Counted from the first letter of the stretch, positions 19,475 to 31,702 are shown. The stretch: DNA of 64,000 nucleotides from Plasmopara viticola (GCA_001695595.3 MBPM02000015.1:682001-746000), one strand, 5' to 3'. Program-made: numbers and translations. Notes: generated from the letters alone by a model not told the origin.

Positions 19475-22435
19475 ATGTCGGGCCGCCCTCAGTTTAGCCG
19501 CTTTGACGGTCTTCCTGGGCAGCGCTACAACCCTCACGCTGCTCACCAAGATCATCCACCTAGCTCTACGCTGCTGCTGCGTGGTCTAGCGCGCTCCGTC
19601 AACGACGAAATGGTATAATCATTGACCGGATAGTACCCCTGTCTATAGTTTTATTGTAAAAGAAAAAGTCGACCAGCTTCAAAAGGTGCGCGAGTCTCGA
19701 GGTCACCAAATCACTCACCGCCGCTTCGTCGTCCGCTCAGATTCTCGATGCATTGCAATCCTTCCGACCAGTACAGGCTCGGACTATGTACGATAAGGTA
19801 CGCTAGAACTTGGTGCGTTTCTTATCAAGAAGTGCTGACACCACGAGGTTTTGTTGATTCTAGACCACTGGCGACTCGCGCGGGTTCGCTTTCGTGGATT
19901 TTGACTCGGTGGAAAGTGCTATGCAAGCTGTAAAGACTTTGGGTAAAGTATTTACTCTAAATTATCGAAAAAGGGGGAAATTAAGTGGCCATGCACTTGC
20001 AGAAACAAAGCCGCTAGTCCTGCAGCATCGAAGTGTGAACGTCAGCTACACTGACGGCTTTCGTCGGCGCTCGAACGAGTCCGAGCGTTCAAGAGATTCC
20101 AATTGGCATCAGGATGATCAGCAGCGCAAAGGAGAGCGGTGGCAGCCTCGGGCAGACTGGTTCTGTGAGATGGTAAAGTACTTCGTCGATGGGTCTGTTT
20201 TCTGCTCAATCAATCACTTTGCTGTGATAATTCACAGTGCAACGCGACAAATTTTGCACGCCGGACGGTTTGTTTTCAATGCAACACACCAAAGTCCCAA
20301 GTGAAGGAGATGGCAGCAAAAGGAGCACGCCCAGATTATATGAGTCGGAATGGTTTTCAGGAGGAAATGGGGGGAACCAAGGGGCTCTCGGTACCTCGGA
20401 CCTCGTTGCAAGACAATGAAATGGGTACACGCAGACGTGGCCATACTGTCGACAATTCTAGTCATGGTGTGCCATCGCAAGTGCTCGTAGTGCGCATGCT
20501 TCCACCGGATATTGAAGAAGGCGAGGTGATCAGTTCAAGTGACTAGTATAGTTACGGTATCATGAAAACTGCTAACCTCATACGTTTGATGCAGCTTCAC
20601 GTGGCTTTTGCTGAATTTGATGGTGTCCAAGACATTCGCCTGATACGAGACCGTATCACCAATTTATCACGAGGATTTGGCTTCGTCGAGTTTCGAGATG
20701 TTCAAGTATGATGTGTATACTCATGTGTTTTGTATTGAAGCTGTTCTGACATTGACTGCAATGCTTGAATCGACGGGAGTAGACTGCAACGAATGCCTTG
20801 CAACAGTGTAATAATTTGATTGTGCAAAACACTCGCGTCGAGGTATCGTATGCACGGGATACTCTGTCTACTAGGTCGCAACATGTGACAGAAGTGCATC
20901 CTGGACCACGTACTGGTAGCTCCATGGTCGTCACTGCGTTGGAACAAGCACAATGGTCGCTCTCGCAGGGACGAGGAGTTGACGTCGCAACGACTGATCA
21001 GGTGAACATTTTCTGCAATTATCGTGTTTGCAATGTAAACACGTTGGAAATGGGCAAAATCTTTCTAATGTTCAAGGATCGTGCTTTGCTAAACAAATGT
21101 ATCGATACATTGGCTTTCGGTTGATTGATATATGTACAGCCAAACAGCGTCATTGAAGACGTGAGTGCGCTTCTGGATCAAGCTGCTGCCGCAAATGCTC
21201 CTCGCTTTGAAGAACCCAAGAAGATGTGGCCTCTACCATTCGAGACGGCAGGCGGCAGCTATGTCTATGTCAGCGAGTATGGAGTCTACTGGGATCCAGA
21301 CAGCTTGTTCTACTACGATGCTCAAACTACGGTGTACCATAACTCGTTCACTGGCAGGTACTACCGGTGCATTGATTCTCAAGCCAGTGGAGCGTCGGCA
21401 TATCAGGAATTTACACCACCACTTCCTATTGACGAAGAAGCATTTCACGAAACGGTGGTGCCAAAAGAATCTGGTATCAGTAAACAAGCGCTGAGTTTAT
21501 CGTTGAAGAAAGAAAAAAAGAAAGCGGGCGGACTCTCGTTAGCTATAAAAACGACCGCTTTTTCAACGACATCCGCTATGGAGAAAGTGGAACAAGTGTC
21601 AAATTTGAAAAGCTCTTCTTCTCTTGTTTCGTCGAGTGCTGGCGTGGCAGTTGGAATGAAGCGCAAGAGTGCCGACAATATTGCCAAGTGGTCGCAACGA
21701 AAACTTCACGAGGCTGGCAACTTGGATTCAGCGCCACTGCAACCTATCGACCAATCAATCAAAACAGCTTCTACTGAAAAAACGGCGAGTTTGGCTGTGT
21801 CGAATGATGCGGACTCTGTTATTGCTGCGCTTACGGATGTTCACCAAGAAGTACCCATTTGTCTGGTAAGCGTGTTAAGGCCAAGTTGTATGTCTGTATG
21901 TCGTGTTGACCATTCTTGTATTTTTTTACCCAAAAATATGCAGCTTTGCCGGCGCAAATTTGGGTCTTTGGAAATGCTTCGCAAACACGAACAATTGTCA
22001 AAGTTGCACTTGACAAATTTGGCCAAGGCAAATGAAAACAAGCAACGTATTGCTGCTCAGTATCGAGAGCATGAAAAAGAGGTGGAACGAGAAGCCAAGA
22101 AACAGCGGCAACAAGAAGCTCGATCGACAGTTGCAGGCACCAAGAAGTTAGCTTCTAGCAGCGATTCGGATGTAAAAGCTGTGCCTTTGCTTGAGTCAGG
22201 CATTGGTGGCAAAATGCTCAAGATGATGGGGTGGAAGAGTGGCGAAGGGCTTGGCAAACACAAGACCGGTAGAACGGCACCGATTGAAGCTACTGGACAA
22301 GGGGGTCGGAGCGAGACAGCGGGACTGGGCTCAAAAGCCCCATTAGCAGCCTCGGTCGACCTCTCAAATGTCACGTCCAAGAAAGAACAGCGACAGCGAC
22401 TCGCTCAAGCTCGTTACGATAATGAGGCTGCGTAA
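19475..22435 (+). CDS. RBM5/RBM10-like splicing factor (RRM, RanBP2 finger, RRM, OCRE, C2H2, G-patch)
   Basis: Exons 19475-19612, 19741-19797, 19864-19942, 20003-20172, 20238-20525, 20595-20705, 20783-21001, 21140-21865 and 21944-22435 give 759 aa. Every join keeps frame. Domains in order match RBM5/RBM10: RRM1 (TLLLRGL as RNP2, SRGFAFVDF as RNP1), a RanBP2-type finger (WFCEMCNATNFARRTVCFQC), RRM2 (VLVVRML and SRGFGFVEF), the OCRE aromatic repeat (YVYVSEYGVYWDPDSLFYYD), a C2H2 finger (ICLLCRRKFGSLEMLRKHEQ), and a G-patch (GIGGKMLKMMGWKSGEGLGK). These proteins act in early spliceosome assembly and in alternative exon choice. Intron 8 (21866-21943, 78 nt) has no stop and is a multiple of three, so retaining it would give a protein with a disrupted C2H2 finger. 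The first intron was set at 128 nt because it restores a normal RRM1; a shorter alternative would insert 23 residues. Confidence 0.9.
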
Positions 22436-22504
22436 ACATAATTGGAATTTTTTTCTGTTACTTGAGAATGTTAGGGCAAAACGCCGACCTATAAGCAGCT
22501 TTAG

Positions 22505-23647
22505 CTAAAGCAGCGTCTGCACGGCCTTTTTCAGCAGCGACTTTTTGTAACCCGTGATTTTTTCATGCACTTCTTTGCCGTTTTTGAAAAAGCGAAACTC
22601 TGGGTACACGCCAACCCCCAGTTCATTCTTGAGCTTTTCAACCTCCGGAATCGACACGTCCAACTTGGCAAACGTCACTTCTGGGTGAGCTTCCGCCAAA
22701 TCTGCAAAGAACGGCGCAATTTGGGCACATTTGCCGCACCACGGGGCCATAAAGTCAGCGACTACCGGTTTGCCACTCTTGATCAAAGCCTCAAATTGGT
22801 CTTTGCCTTTAATGAGCGTCAATACTGCCGCGTCATCGTCTTCGGCGTCGTCTTTGACAGTGGAAAAGTATTCGTGACTGTGCGTTGGTGTAGCCTTGAT
22901 CGTCTTGCTACCGGGTTGCCAATTCGCTGGACACACTTCGCCATGTTCTTCGACAAACTGCAACGCTTGGACGAGACGCAACGTCTCGTCGACACTGCGG
23001 CCAATCGGCATATTGTTGATAGTAATCTGCTGCAGCACACCTTCTTTATCCATGATAAAGAGCCCGCGTAGCGCCACACCGGCTTGCTCGACGAGGACAC
23101 CGTACTTTGCCGAGATGACCTTGGTGATATCCGAGACGATCGGGATCTCCATCGTGCCCAGTCCACCCTTGTTGCGTGGCAAACGTGTCCACGCCAAGTG
23201 GCTCTCAGGCGAGTCACAAGAGACAGCAATGAGCTGCGTGTTCAGCGCCTTGAACTCTTCGGCACGGTCGTTAAACGCAATGATCTCGGTAGGACACACA
23301 TACGTAAAGTCCTTTGGGTAGAAGAACAGAACCACGTACTGACCACGGTACGTATCGAGCGACAAGTCGGTGATGTCTCCATTCACAACGGCTTGAGCAG
23401 TAAACTGTGGTGCCTGGTGCTGCACACGAGCAGCAATGGACGGATACTGCACGAACGAATCCTCCTCGTCATCTTCGAGGAAGAAATCGTCGCCATCTGT
23501 GGCGAACGTGCGTCGCGATGATCGAGTGGCAACGACCGAGTTGCTCAAAAATGGAGCAAAAGGAGCAGCGGTGCGGGGGGCCAGGCGAGTGGCCGTGGGT
23601 AAGGCACGCGCGGCCGCGAGACGACGGGCGATTTGGAGCACACGCAT
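22505..23647 (-). CDS. Mitochondrial 2-Cys peroxiredoxin fused to thioredoxin
   Basis: A single-exon gene of 380 aa from the ATG at 23647. The upstream in-frame ATG at 23791 would add 48 unlikely residues. The N-terminal 50 residues are rich in R and A without acidic residues ([17 protein letters not shown]), a typical mitochondrial presequence. The peroxiredoxin domain follows, with the peroxidatic Cys at about 118 (DFTYVCPTE), the GGLG motif, the resolving Cys at about 239 (GEVCPANW) and the YF motif (HEYFSTV). The last two are the marks of hydrogen-peroxide-sensitive typical 2-Cys enzymes. After an acidic linker comes a complete thioredoxin domain with active site WCGKC (303-307) and the cis-Pro region GVYPEF. 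The fusion would let the enzyme reduce its own disulfide. It is convergent with the RBM5-like gene, 69 bp apart. Confidence 0.9.
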   Translation of the reverse strand: MRVLQIARRLAAARALPTATRLAPRTAAPFAPFLSNSVVATRSSRRTFATDGDDFFLEDDEEDSFVQYPSIAARVQHQAPQFTAQAVVNGDITDLSLDTYRGQYVVLFFYPKDFTYVCPTEIIAFNDRAEEFKALNTQLIAVSCDSPESHLAWTRLPRNKGGLGTMEIPIVSDITKVISAKYGVLVEQAGVALRGLFIMDKEGVLQQITINNMPIGRSVDETLRLVQALQFVEEHGEVCPANWQPGSKTIKATPTHSHEYFSTVKDDAEDDDAAVLTLIKGKDQFEALIKSGKPVVADFMAPWCGKCAQIAPFFADLAEAHPEVTFAKLDVSIPEVEKLKNELGVGVYPEFRFFKNGKEVHEKITGYKKSLLKKAVQTLL

Positions 23648-23872
23648 TAGAGAGTTTTCGAGAATGAAGAACCTTTTCGAGCCTTTCAATGAAATCTTGA
23701 AAAGAGTATGTCGATAAATTAGTGTCGACGCGAACAAATTAGAGAGGGCGTTAGATAATTTTCGTAAGGTTTGCAAGTACTTAATACCCAAAGTTTGAAA
23801 TTGTGTCGAACAGACTGTTTTTTTTTCTTTACGGGCATCAAGAAAAGCTAAGCGTCATTTAATTACCTGGGA

Positions 23873-24232
23873 TTAGAAGTAGAGCATCGAAAAAAGGACC
23901 TTGTACGTACGCATCATAGCCAACAAAGCGACGAAAGGACGAAAAGTAATGGTGTAGGACCCATCCATCCCCAAGATCAAAGAAAGGTGCTCATACCACA
24001 AGATGGCCTCACACATAGTAAGCAATTGATATGCTGTGAGGAAGAAGAAAGAAAAGAGCACAAGTGTGTCGAGTCCGAACCACCTTATGGCAAAAGAGGC
24101 ATATCTTTCAAGCCACTTGAAAATTAGTGCCGACAGGTACCGAGTCGTGGATATTCTGCTTGTAAAATTCAACAACGAGATGCGATCTAGGAACAACGAA
24201 ACATCTGCTGTACGGCAATATTTGATCGTCAA
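23873..24232 (-). CDS. Possible membrane-protein fragment
   Basis: A 119-codon frame with ATG start, dominated by hydrophobic helices: LDTLVLFSFFFLTAYQLLTM and, at the end, FRPFVALLAMMRTYKVLFSM. It looks like one or two membrane spans plus an amphipathic helix, and could be a piece of a larger channel or transporter gene. It ends at the left flank of the Gypsy element, about 200 bp from its LTR, and has no partner exons that I can find. Low confidence that it is a gene. Confidence 0.25.
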   Translation of the reverse strand: MTIKYCRTADVSLFLDRISLLNFTSRISTTRYLSALIFKWLERYASFAIRWFGLDTLVLFSFFFLTAYQLLTMCEAILWYEHLSLILGMDGSYTITFRPFVALLAMMRTYKVLFSMLYF

Positions 24233-24432
24233 CTGAATTCAGGTGAAGCAAGTGGAAACGTTTGCTACCCATAAATGAGCTCCTTATATACCTTTACGCT
24301 AGCAGACGAATGTCCTATGCTACATCGTCCTCTCTTCCTGCGCGGATTGAAAAAGAAGAGTGGAGAGCGCAACATAATCGTTGTAACACAGTCGGAGAGG
24401 AAGGTTATTGTATGTCGGTTGTCGGACGAGGC

Positions 24433-24800
24433 TGAGGCGCGAGCAAGGCAAAGTCGGTGAAGGAGAGAGAGTGTTAATTGCTTTTAGAAGTGATTCTAAA
24501 TGAAAAGCTCTTGCGACATTTTTTCGGCTACAGCCTGACTAATGGTTCTCAGCCATCTACTGCTACCATCGTAAAGGCTCTCAATCCTCTGTACTCCATC
24601 TAGTTTCTTACGCATCCTAGATTATATTCAGCCAATACGGTATCTTGATACTCAATGCTTATGAGACATCCGAAGTATTTATCTGGTCTGAAACTGCATA
24701 ATAGCATATCGCTATGGATAGTACTAATGGATATGTGCTTTAGTTATATTGCGTAAAATCCGTCAACGGCAAAACTGCGAATGACGACGGTTACGACACA
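24433..24800 (-). repeat. 3' LTR of the Gypsy element
   Basis: About 368 bp, aligning along its whole length with 29614-29988. Shared blocks include GCATCCTAGATTAT-like, ATTCAGCCAATA and GACGACGGTTACG words in the same order. It abuts the purine tract at 24801. Confidence 0.85.
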
Positions 24801-25187
24801 TGGCCTCCCTTTAAAAAAATGTTTTCTTTCATAGACAGGGCTCATCGTTCTATATTGATTTTTATAAAGAGGTCGACGAGTCCGAAAATTTGCTTTAGAT
24901 TCTCCACAGGCTCTCAAGTGGCTTCCTTCTTGGTTTCTCCTAGCCACCGAACTGTATCGTAAGTTTGATTTGTCCAATTACAGCGAGTCGTCCCACGGAG
25001 CCATCGGCCAATTGACCTGATTCACCTTTTGCCGGCACTTAAGGTCCTCGCGATACCGCTTCAACAGTGAAGTGTAAAACACTGGGTGCAACTTCAATCC
25101 CTTCGAAAATCTTTACTCATAAAAATCGCGCAAATCTTTCTTCACGATCGGGAATGGGTCAAAGTATATTGGCGCGATTCTTTTTGA

Positions 25188-28100
25188 TCAAGCAAAATTT
25201 TTGTGACGGATATCCAAATTCTTTCCGTCCGAAAGCACCATATCGCCAACTTGATGGTCTTGGACAAATTTATTCTTGTCATAATAGTACTTTGTGCGCT
25301 CCTGTGCTTTGCTCATTCGATCCTGTGCGACCGTGAGTAACGTTTCATGACGTAGTTGATACTCTTGTGCTGTTTTTCTCAATTCATGAAAATCTGGATC
25401 AGATGCCACATCATTCGGCATAAAAGGAGTATATCCAATATCTGCTTCGAACGTTTACATTCTAGTTGAAGTCGACCGTATGCTATATTAGCAAAATGCA
25501 GAAGTCATCATGATTATTCTATGCCGGGTTGACCTCGGAGGTAATCTTCAATAAAGCGGCTAATTCTTCCAATTTGTCCACCTGTTCGTGCCCTATAAGC
25601 TGAAGCCAATTTGCGTTGCGTTCCATAGCATACACGATTGCTTGCCTTGATTAAAAAAGTAAATTTGGTGCCTCATTCGGAGACAATGGTCTTTGGTAAG
25701 CCGTGTTCCTTCAAAAAATTCTTCGCATCATCTCTTTTTTTTTAGCTTTTTGATGATGCACTGTAGGTCTCTATTTCACGCATTATTTTTTTTTGGCGGA
25801 TTGAGTACCTGCAATCATTTTCGTCGTAATAATTGCCACAATCTTGCGATTCTTACCCGCTTCCAGTAGCTCTTGCAGGCTTATTTGGGTAGTTTTACTC
25901 TCAAGATCCGAATTGCGTGACAGTGCATCAGCCGCGGTAGCTGTTTCACCGGTAATCGACTTGAACAAAAGGCCGAAACTTTGCCAACTCGGTTCACCAT
26001 CGAGCTACTCTGCGATTTTTAGCCTTCTGCGCTCCGGCCATCCCAATACTTTTGTATGTCTTTTTAATCGTGAATGGTCGATCAAGAAGATACCCACACC
26101 ATACTTCCAGCACATGCATAATTGCAAGTAGCTCTTGCTCACAAACAGGGTAAATTAACTCGCTTGGCTTTCAGTAAAAGCAACCGGATGCTCTTGCTCT
26201 CCAATTTCTTAAAAAAGACGCCCCCGATCGCAAAATTTGAGGCGTCCAGTGGTATACCAAGTGGTTTTATGAAGCAGTGTTGCCGATCATCCGAGAGCTT
26301 GATCGCTTCTGGATGACGTTTTTCTAAACACTGTCATGGGAAGGTTCTGATGATTGCGCAAAGTCGTTGCAGAACCTTAAAACATCGACTGTAGCACCGA
26401 AGCAGCACCTCATTCGCTTCTTTGTCGTGGGAGCAGGCCATAATCTTGTTGGGACCGATTATGACGCCTTCTCGTTCTTAGGCGTGGGATCTCATCCACG
26501 CAGAACTGGCACTTTAACAACTTGATGTAAACTTGCTGTTCTTCAAACCGTTTGAGTATACGGTTCAAAGCTGTTGCGTGGTTTACGAAATCATCACTTG
26601 GTGAATGACTTTCTGCAAAAGCCGATAAAACGTACACGGACTTCCGCTTAGTCACGTGGAAGTGACTAGATACTCAAAAAGATCACCTGGGGTAAAAAAA
26701 TTGATAAGTGGGATATTCGATTCACGCATTCTAACCCAATAAAACCCCAAAGTAGGTCCATACAATAAAAGTAATGACTTTTGGACATAGCCTCAAAAGT
26801 GTTTTTCTTACGCGGCATCGGTATCGTCGGCAAGATTGTCGCTTGATTGAATGATGATAATCTTGCAAAATGCGTCGATCTACAGGCTTCTTAACACAAA
26901 ATATTGAGGCCAAAAAGGAAGTCGTATTTGGTCGGATAATGCCTGATCGAGCCAACTCATTGATCCATTCTTAGAATGTCTTGCGCTATTAAAGACTTGT
27001 GTGCCATTGCGTGACGGATGGTAGCATGGTGAGCAAAAACTTCGTGCTCAAGTTTTACGTACTCAAGATGCTTCGCCCGAAAGCTTTGTGCAAAATACTG
27101 TGTCCGCATTCTTGCGTGGCCTATATACGCCGATTATCTAAAGCGATTCCTTTTCTTGATTCTTGATGCACCTACTCTTTTCAGGAAGATGCAAGTTGAC
27201 GACGAATACAGCTTCAGTGTCTTTGTCGTGACACAACGTCCTCAGAAACTGAAGAGAAGAATTTAGGTGCATCATTCTTTAACGACCATGGTGGCCTTGT
27301 TGCCAATAGTAATAGTATAATTGCGGCTCTGATATAGACAGCTTCGCGTTGTCCATTACTTCATCTGGACGAGCGTTGATTATGCGGTTTTAGTCGAATT
27401 ACCGCGTGGTGATCCGAAGAGACATGCGCCTTGTAGCCCAGTTGATGTTTAGACTTTGCTCGTGATGCCACTTCATGCCGATTAAAGTTGGTAAGAACAT
27501 CCTTATTCTCAAGAAATGGTATGATTCGGAACGTTCCCAATGTTAAAGGAAACCAGGGTAATTGCAAGTTCATGTGCACAGTTCGTCGGGGGTGGTGAAC
27601 AATCTAGTCGTAACCGAGGTCGATTTGCACCATCTCACCCTCACCAACAAGTCTTTGGACAGACCGATGAGACTACATCCATTGTCGATTAAGACGGTGA
27701 CGGGTCTCTTATGACCAACTTCGACAAAGGCTTGAGCTCCTGCTTCAAAAATAGCATATAATGCTCTTTTTAGTAAAAGTACTTGCTTTCTTATGTTTAG
27801 GAGCGGTATATTGCGGCGAAATGTAATTGACAACGCCACAATTGCTACATATTTTCGATTATATCCAGTCATCATTTTTGTCCTTCTCTTCCATATAGCT
27901 TTGGTTTCGGTGGTCGTGACTTCCTCGCACGATACCTTGATTCTATAGGCACCGTCTTCGACGACGCGACCAATAGACAAATTGGCTTATCCGAGTAATG
28001 AGCAAACTTGAAGTTGGCGGCAACTTCACCAGCCTGCTCGGACTCTATTTTTTTTGCGGTTTCTCCCCGCACTTTATTCTGGAAAAAGAACCACTTTTTG

Positions 28101-28711
28101 AATTCACTAATTTTCTATTCAGTTTGGGACATCAAGACCTAGATTTAGAGATGTACTGGTGGATAGCAACCCTTTGTTTGAGGTAGAATATCCAATTTCG
28201 ACGACCGCACTCGAAAATATTAGGCCTAAAGCGAGTACGCAATCGGATTTTGAATAGTGCCCATTTATTGCGCACTTTCATGCGCTCGCAATTGGCGACA
28301 ATGGCACGAGACCAATTTAGTACGGAGTCGCCTAGATTACACGAGATTAGCTTCACAAAGTATGACGACTCTGTTGTCATCAGCCAGCGTTGATATGCCT
28401 AGACTTGTTTCGTTGCAAAGATCCAGAAATAATATTTTCACCAAGTCTTCCTTTACAAAAGAAGGATCTTTATTTTTCTGCTTAACTTTTGATGCGACGA
28501 GACTTGAAGCGCTCATTAACCTCTTGCATCTGATCTTGCAATTGAGCTTGCATCTCTGCTTGATATTGCTGTTGTTGCTAACTGAGCTACGAAAATAATC
28601 GCTGCAGGAACATCCTATTGCTGCAGAAAGAGTTACATTAATCGGAGTGGATGAACCCGCTTGACCATTGGCACTTGCCGTATCTTGCGGAGCTGGCATA
28701 TTTGAGTGCAA
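25188..28711 (-). pseudogene. Gypsy gag-pol remnants
   Basis: Reading on the minus strand from right to left: a Gln/Ala-rich gag-like part (28711-28132); an aspartic protease relic around 27700 with LIDNGCSLIGLS, where the DTGA-type motif has become DNGC; reverse transcriptase pieces at 26955-26731 (GIIRPNTTSFLASIFCVKKP) and 26655-26410 (the HSPSDDF and YIKLLKCQFCVDEIP segments); an RNase H region around 26330-25990; the ADALSR motif at about 25920; and the integrase C-terminal part at 25421-25188 (AQDRMSKAQERTKYYYDKNK, then VGDMVLS). The order PR-RT-RH-IN is that of Gypsy. Every domain is separated by stops or frameshifts, so nothing here can be functional. Confidence 0.8.
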
Positions 28712-29613
28712 CGTAAGCCAAAATAATTTGTCTCGTCGAGAGCGCTGATTCAGCCGTACGGCCTCTTCGTTGGGCCCTACTTGTTGGAATTCTCGGCGCT
28801 TTTTGTGTAATCTTCCAGACCTTTAGAAAAACTCAAGAAAATGATCAAATTTTGTTTTACAGTCTCCATATTTTGTGAAATGGATAGAGTGGTCTCAGAA
28901 CTTTTAATAAGTGCTGATAACGGCGCTTTAGGCTTTCAGTGATGTCGTGCACAAAAATTCATTGCCTCTGAGTCCATTGAGATGGCTGAAGTGGGGCGGA
29001 ATGGGCACTTGATGCAGGAACAAGATGACGCAGAAGAGCAAAAGGAGATGCAGGCGGAGATAGTTGAGCTCCACGAGGCGGTAGCTCTACGTACTGAAGA
29101 GAAGCGGGACATTAAAGCTGCAATCGAGTCATTACAGAGGAAAAAAAGTACCGAATAAGTTGGGTAAGCTTAGGCTGTTTCACCGTTGAGGACCACAACT
29201 TTTCTGAAAGCTTGTCGGGCTCCATGGTACGGCTTGTAAAGATCACATTGGAATTAATGAACGGGTTTTTCATTCGTAAGTACTTCATATCCTCATGCAA
29301 TGAAGCCGAACAAAACAGCGCAGTATTATTGAATGTAGATCAAGCAAAGCCAAGTGGAAACGTATCTGGAAAGTATTCTTCGTGGTTCTAGTAGCGGGAC
29401 GAGAATTACCAAAAAGCAAAAGCACTAAGCCACTGATTTACTGATTTACTGAAGGAGACTCAGATTTTTGTACAATCAACCACTGATCGTCAGGTTCGTG
29501 CTGAAAAACAACCCTTCATAACCTAGTACTTATCACTTTGTGGCTCGTTTTATAATTGACAGGATGTTTCTCTTTTCACTATCTGACCACGACCATCCTT
29601 GCCTTGAATTCAC

Positions 29614-29988
29614 TAAGGCGCGAGCAGGGCGAAGTTGGTGAAGGAGGAGGGGTGTTATTTGCATGAAGATTGGATATGTAATGGAGAGCTTTCACGACTT
29701 AAATTATTCTACAGCCTAAATGGACGTTTTTTGCCATCAATTGCTACCATTTTACAAGATATCGTTTTTCTATCATCACGCTCTTAGCACATCCTAGATT
29801 ATTTTCAGCCAATAAGGCATTTTGGTTACCCAATGATTATGCGACATTCGAAAACTTTCTTCTGACCTGAAGTGCATAATAGCCTATTTTTTTAAATAGT
29901 ACTAATGCATATGTTTTTTGGAAATATTTAATGATATTGCGTAAAAGCCGTTACCGGCAAAATTGCTGGTGACGACGGTTACGTCACA
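29614..29988 (-). repeat. 5' LTR of the Gypsy element
   Basis: About 375 bp. It is the upstream LTR in the element's own orientation. It begins TGTGACGTAACC on the minus strand at 29988 and ends near 29614. Confidence 0.85.
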
Positions 29989-31481
29989 ATTTCTCGGGCA
30001 GAAAGCGCAATAAATTTTAAACTTCACGTGTGATAGTAAATTTGGGAGCTGTGGCACACGTCATGTTAATGTCGGGACCCAGCACGCCGGTTATGACATA
30101 GCACCGATCGAGTTTGCCGCTGCATTTGCTGACAGACAGCAACAATTAAGTAGGCTTGTGCAGCTTTTAGATTTTCCGATGCATTGAAGAGCGATATCAG
30201 AAAACATCAATTAGCAATTGCGTAAGTAGCGCCTTATACGTTGTGCTTGGATTTGATAAAATTACCGTTCCGATGGTGACATAGTTTTTTCTTATCTTGG
30301 AGACTAAGGAGAACTGGCAATGACCTGCAAAGTCGGTCAGCAATTCCATCACTGAGTCGTCGACAAGAACATCCGATGGAATCACTTCCGACAAAGCCTG
30401 AAAAGTAGATCTTCTTCTCGTCAATTTTACCAGCATTATTAGATAAGGCAAAAGCTCAAAATGGAGCGGGAACCGCTTTGCAAGAAACAGTCAGTAAGGG
30501 CGTATTCGTGCATCCGACGAGATCGATTTCGTGGCCAGGAACTTTACCACTGATAATGTTTTCCTCTCAGAGCACGCAAAGCTTTTTTCTTGCAACCACG
30601 TCGCCAATGTTGTTTTCCACGAACGTGCGATATCGATTTCGCTCTGCTCGTCGGCGAGATTTGGTCACATGGTCACCACCACTTTATATTTTAAACATGT
30701 AGCTAATAAACAGTGAACTTATTCAACACAAATAGTTATCATCGCACCTCCTCACACGAATGTTCAATGCCTAAAGTTGTATAAAACTGTACGTACTCCT
30801 TTATAGCATTAGATTATTTATTTCTTCTTTTTTCATCTCTTCACATGTTTTGTTAGTTATTTTCATGAGCAGTCGTGTTGAAGTTTTTTTAGCCACTTTA
30901 ATGCGGCGCTGGGCGAAGAGTAACGGCACGTGGGCAATTGACGATGATGGTCTAGATGGACTACTGTCCGGAAAGATCGTTATGACTTATGAGAAGAGGC
31001 GGCACGATGATCACTTCAAGAAGAAGTTTAACATGCACACAAAGAAACTCACTTTTCGATTAAACCATCAGAAGTTGCGGGTATTTCGAGAAGCCGACCA
31101 AGCAATAATCTTCCCGCAAGAATTGTGTGAAGGTAGTGCGCTATATTTCAAAAAGCAAGTTTACCAGAGCAACCGTTGGTGTATGTCGGTACGTATTTGT
31201 CTTTCTGAGACATCCATACGGTTACACCAGCCTAGAAGGCGATGCGAATAGGAACAAAGATTAATCATTAGTGTGGTGTACTATGGTTTGAAGACAAAGA
31301 AAATACATCATAAATCAGTACAAACTAGTGGCAAAACAGTCAGCAGGAATTTTACGAGTCACACGCAGGACACTTACTTCGTTCCGAAATTGAATTGACG
31401 TGACTAATTTCTGTAAAATACTTACAGATCTCAATTCCATATTGTCTCAAGCTAGCATGAACGATTAAAGGAGCTGATGAT
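29989..31481. other. Spacer between the Gypsy and Copia elements
   Basis: About 1.5 kb with one moderately long frame (described separately) and otherwise short broken frames. About 200 bp around 30490-30700 shows weak similarity to 41340-41470, suggesting two eroded copies of an unidentified repeat. Confidence 0.4.
30850..31251 (+). CDS. Hypothetical protein or gene fragment
   Basis: A 133-codon frame; a better start may be the internal ATG of MSSRVEVFLA. The protein is basic and hydrophilic, with MTYEKRRHDDHFKKKFNMHT in the middle, and has no signal peptide or domain that I recognise. A GTACGT donor-like site follows the codons for WCMS at about 31190, so the real gene, if any, might continue after an intron. 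It sits between two retrotransposons, so it may be a relic. Confidence 0.25.
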   Translation: MLVIFMSSRVEVFLATLMRRWAKSNGTWAIDDDGLDGLLSGKIVMTYEKRRHDDHFKKKFNMHTKKLTFRLNHQKLRVFREADQAIIFPQELCEGSALYFKKQVYQSNRWCMSVRICLSETSIRLHQPRRRCE

Positions 31482-31486
31482 ACAAT

Positions 31487-31702
31487 TGTAGAAAGGGCTT
31501 GTGTGCTGGAAGGTAAATTTCGAAGTGAATATATATTTAGGTCCCTAGTTCGCTAACGTGCTACATCTAAGCCTACTGGATTTTCTACTGGATACTGATT
31601 TATTCATGCGTCAGCCTGATTTACCCATGCGACACAATAACATCAGCACCGTACCATAATCTTGTGGTTGGCTAGCATGCATACAGCGGTGTAATACCAA
31701 CG
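31487..31702 (-). repeat. 3' LTR of the Copia element
   Basis: Begins TGTAGAAAGG on the plus strand directly after the ACAAT duplication. The inner end reads ACCAACG where the other LTR has ACCAACA, a mutated terminal dinucleotide. Confidence 0.92.

Larger units (their letters stand above)
24433..29988 (-). mobile_element. Old, degenerate Ty3/Gypsy LTR retrotransposon
   Basis: Two alignable LTRs (24433-24800 and 29614-29988) flank minus-strand remnants of gag and pol. On the minus strand each LTR starts TGTG and ends near CGCGCCTCA or CGCGCCTTA. A purine-rich tract (AAAGGGAGG) lies directly against the left LTR at 24801-24814, as expected for the 3' end of an element in this orientation. LTRs have many substitutions and small indels against each other, and the coding region is broken throughout, so the insertion is old. 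I do not find a clean target duplication (flanks GAGGC and ATTTC differ). Confidence 0.85.

Noticed and set aside
19613..19740. Shorter alternative first intron of the RBM5-like gene
   Set aside because: It would insert 23 residues into RRM1 between the first strand and helix; the 128-nt intron gives a normal RRM.
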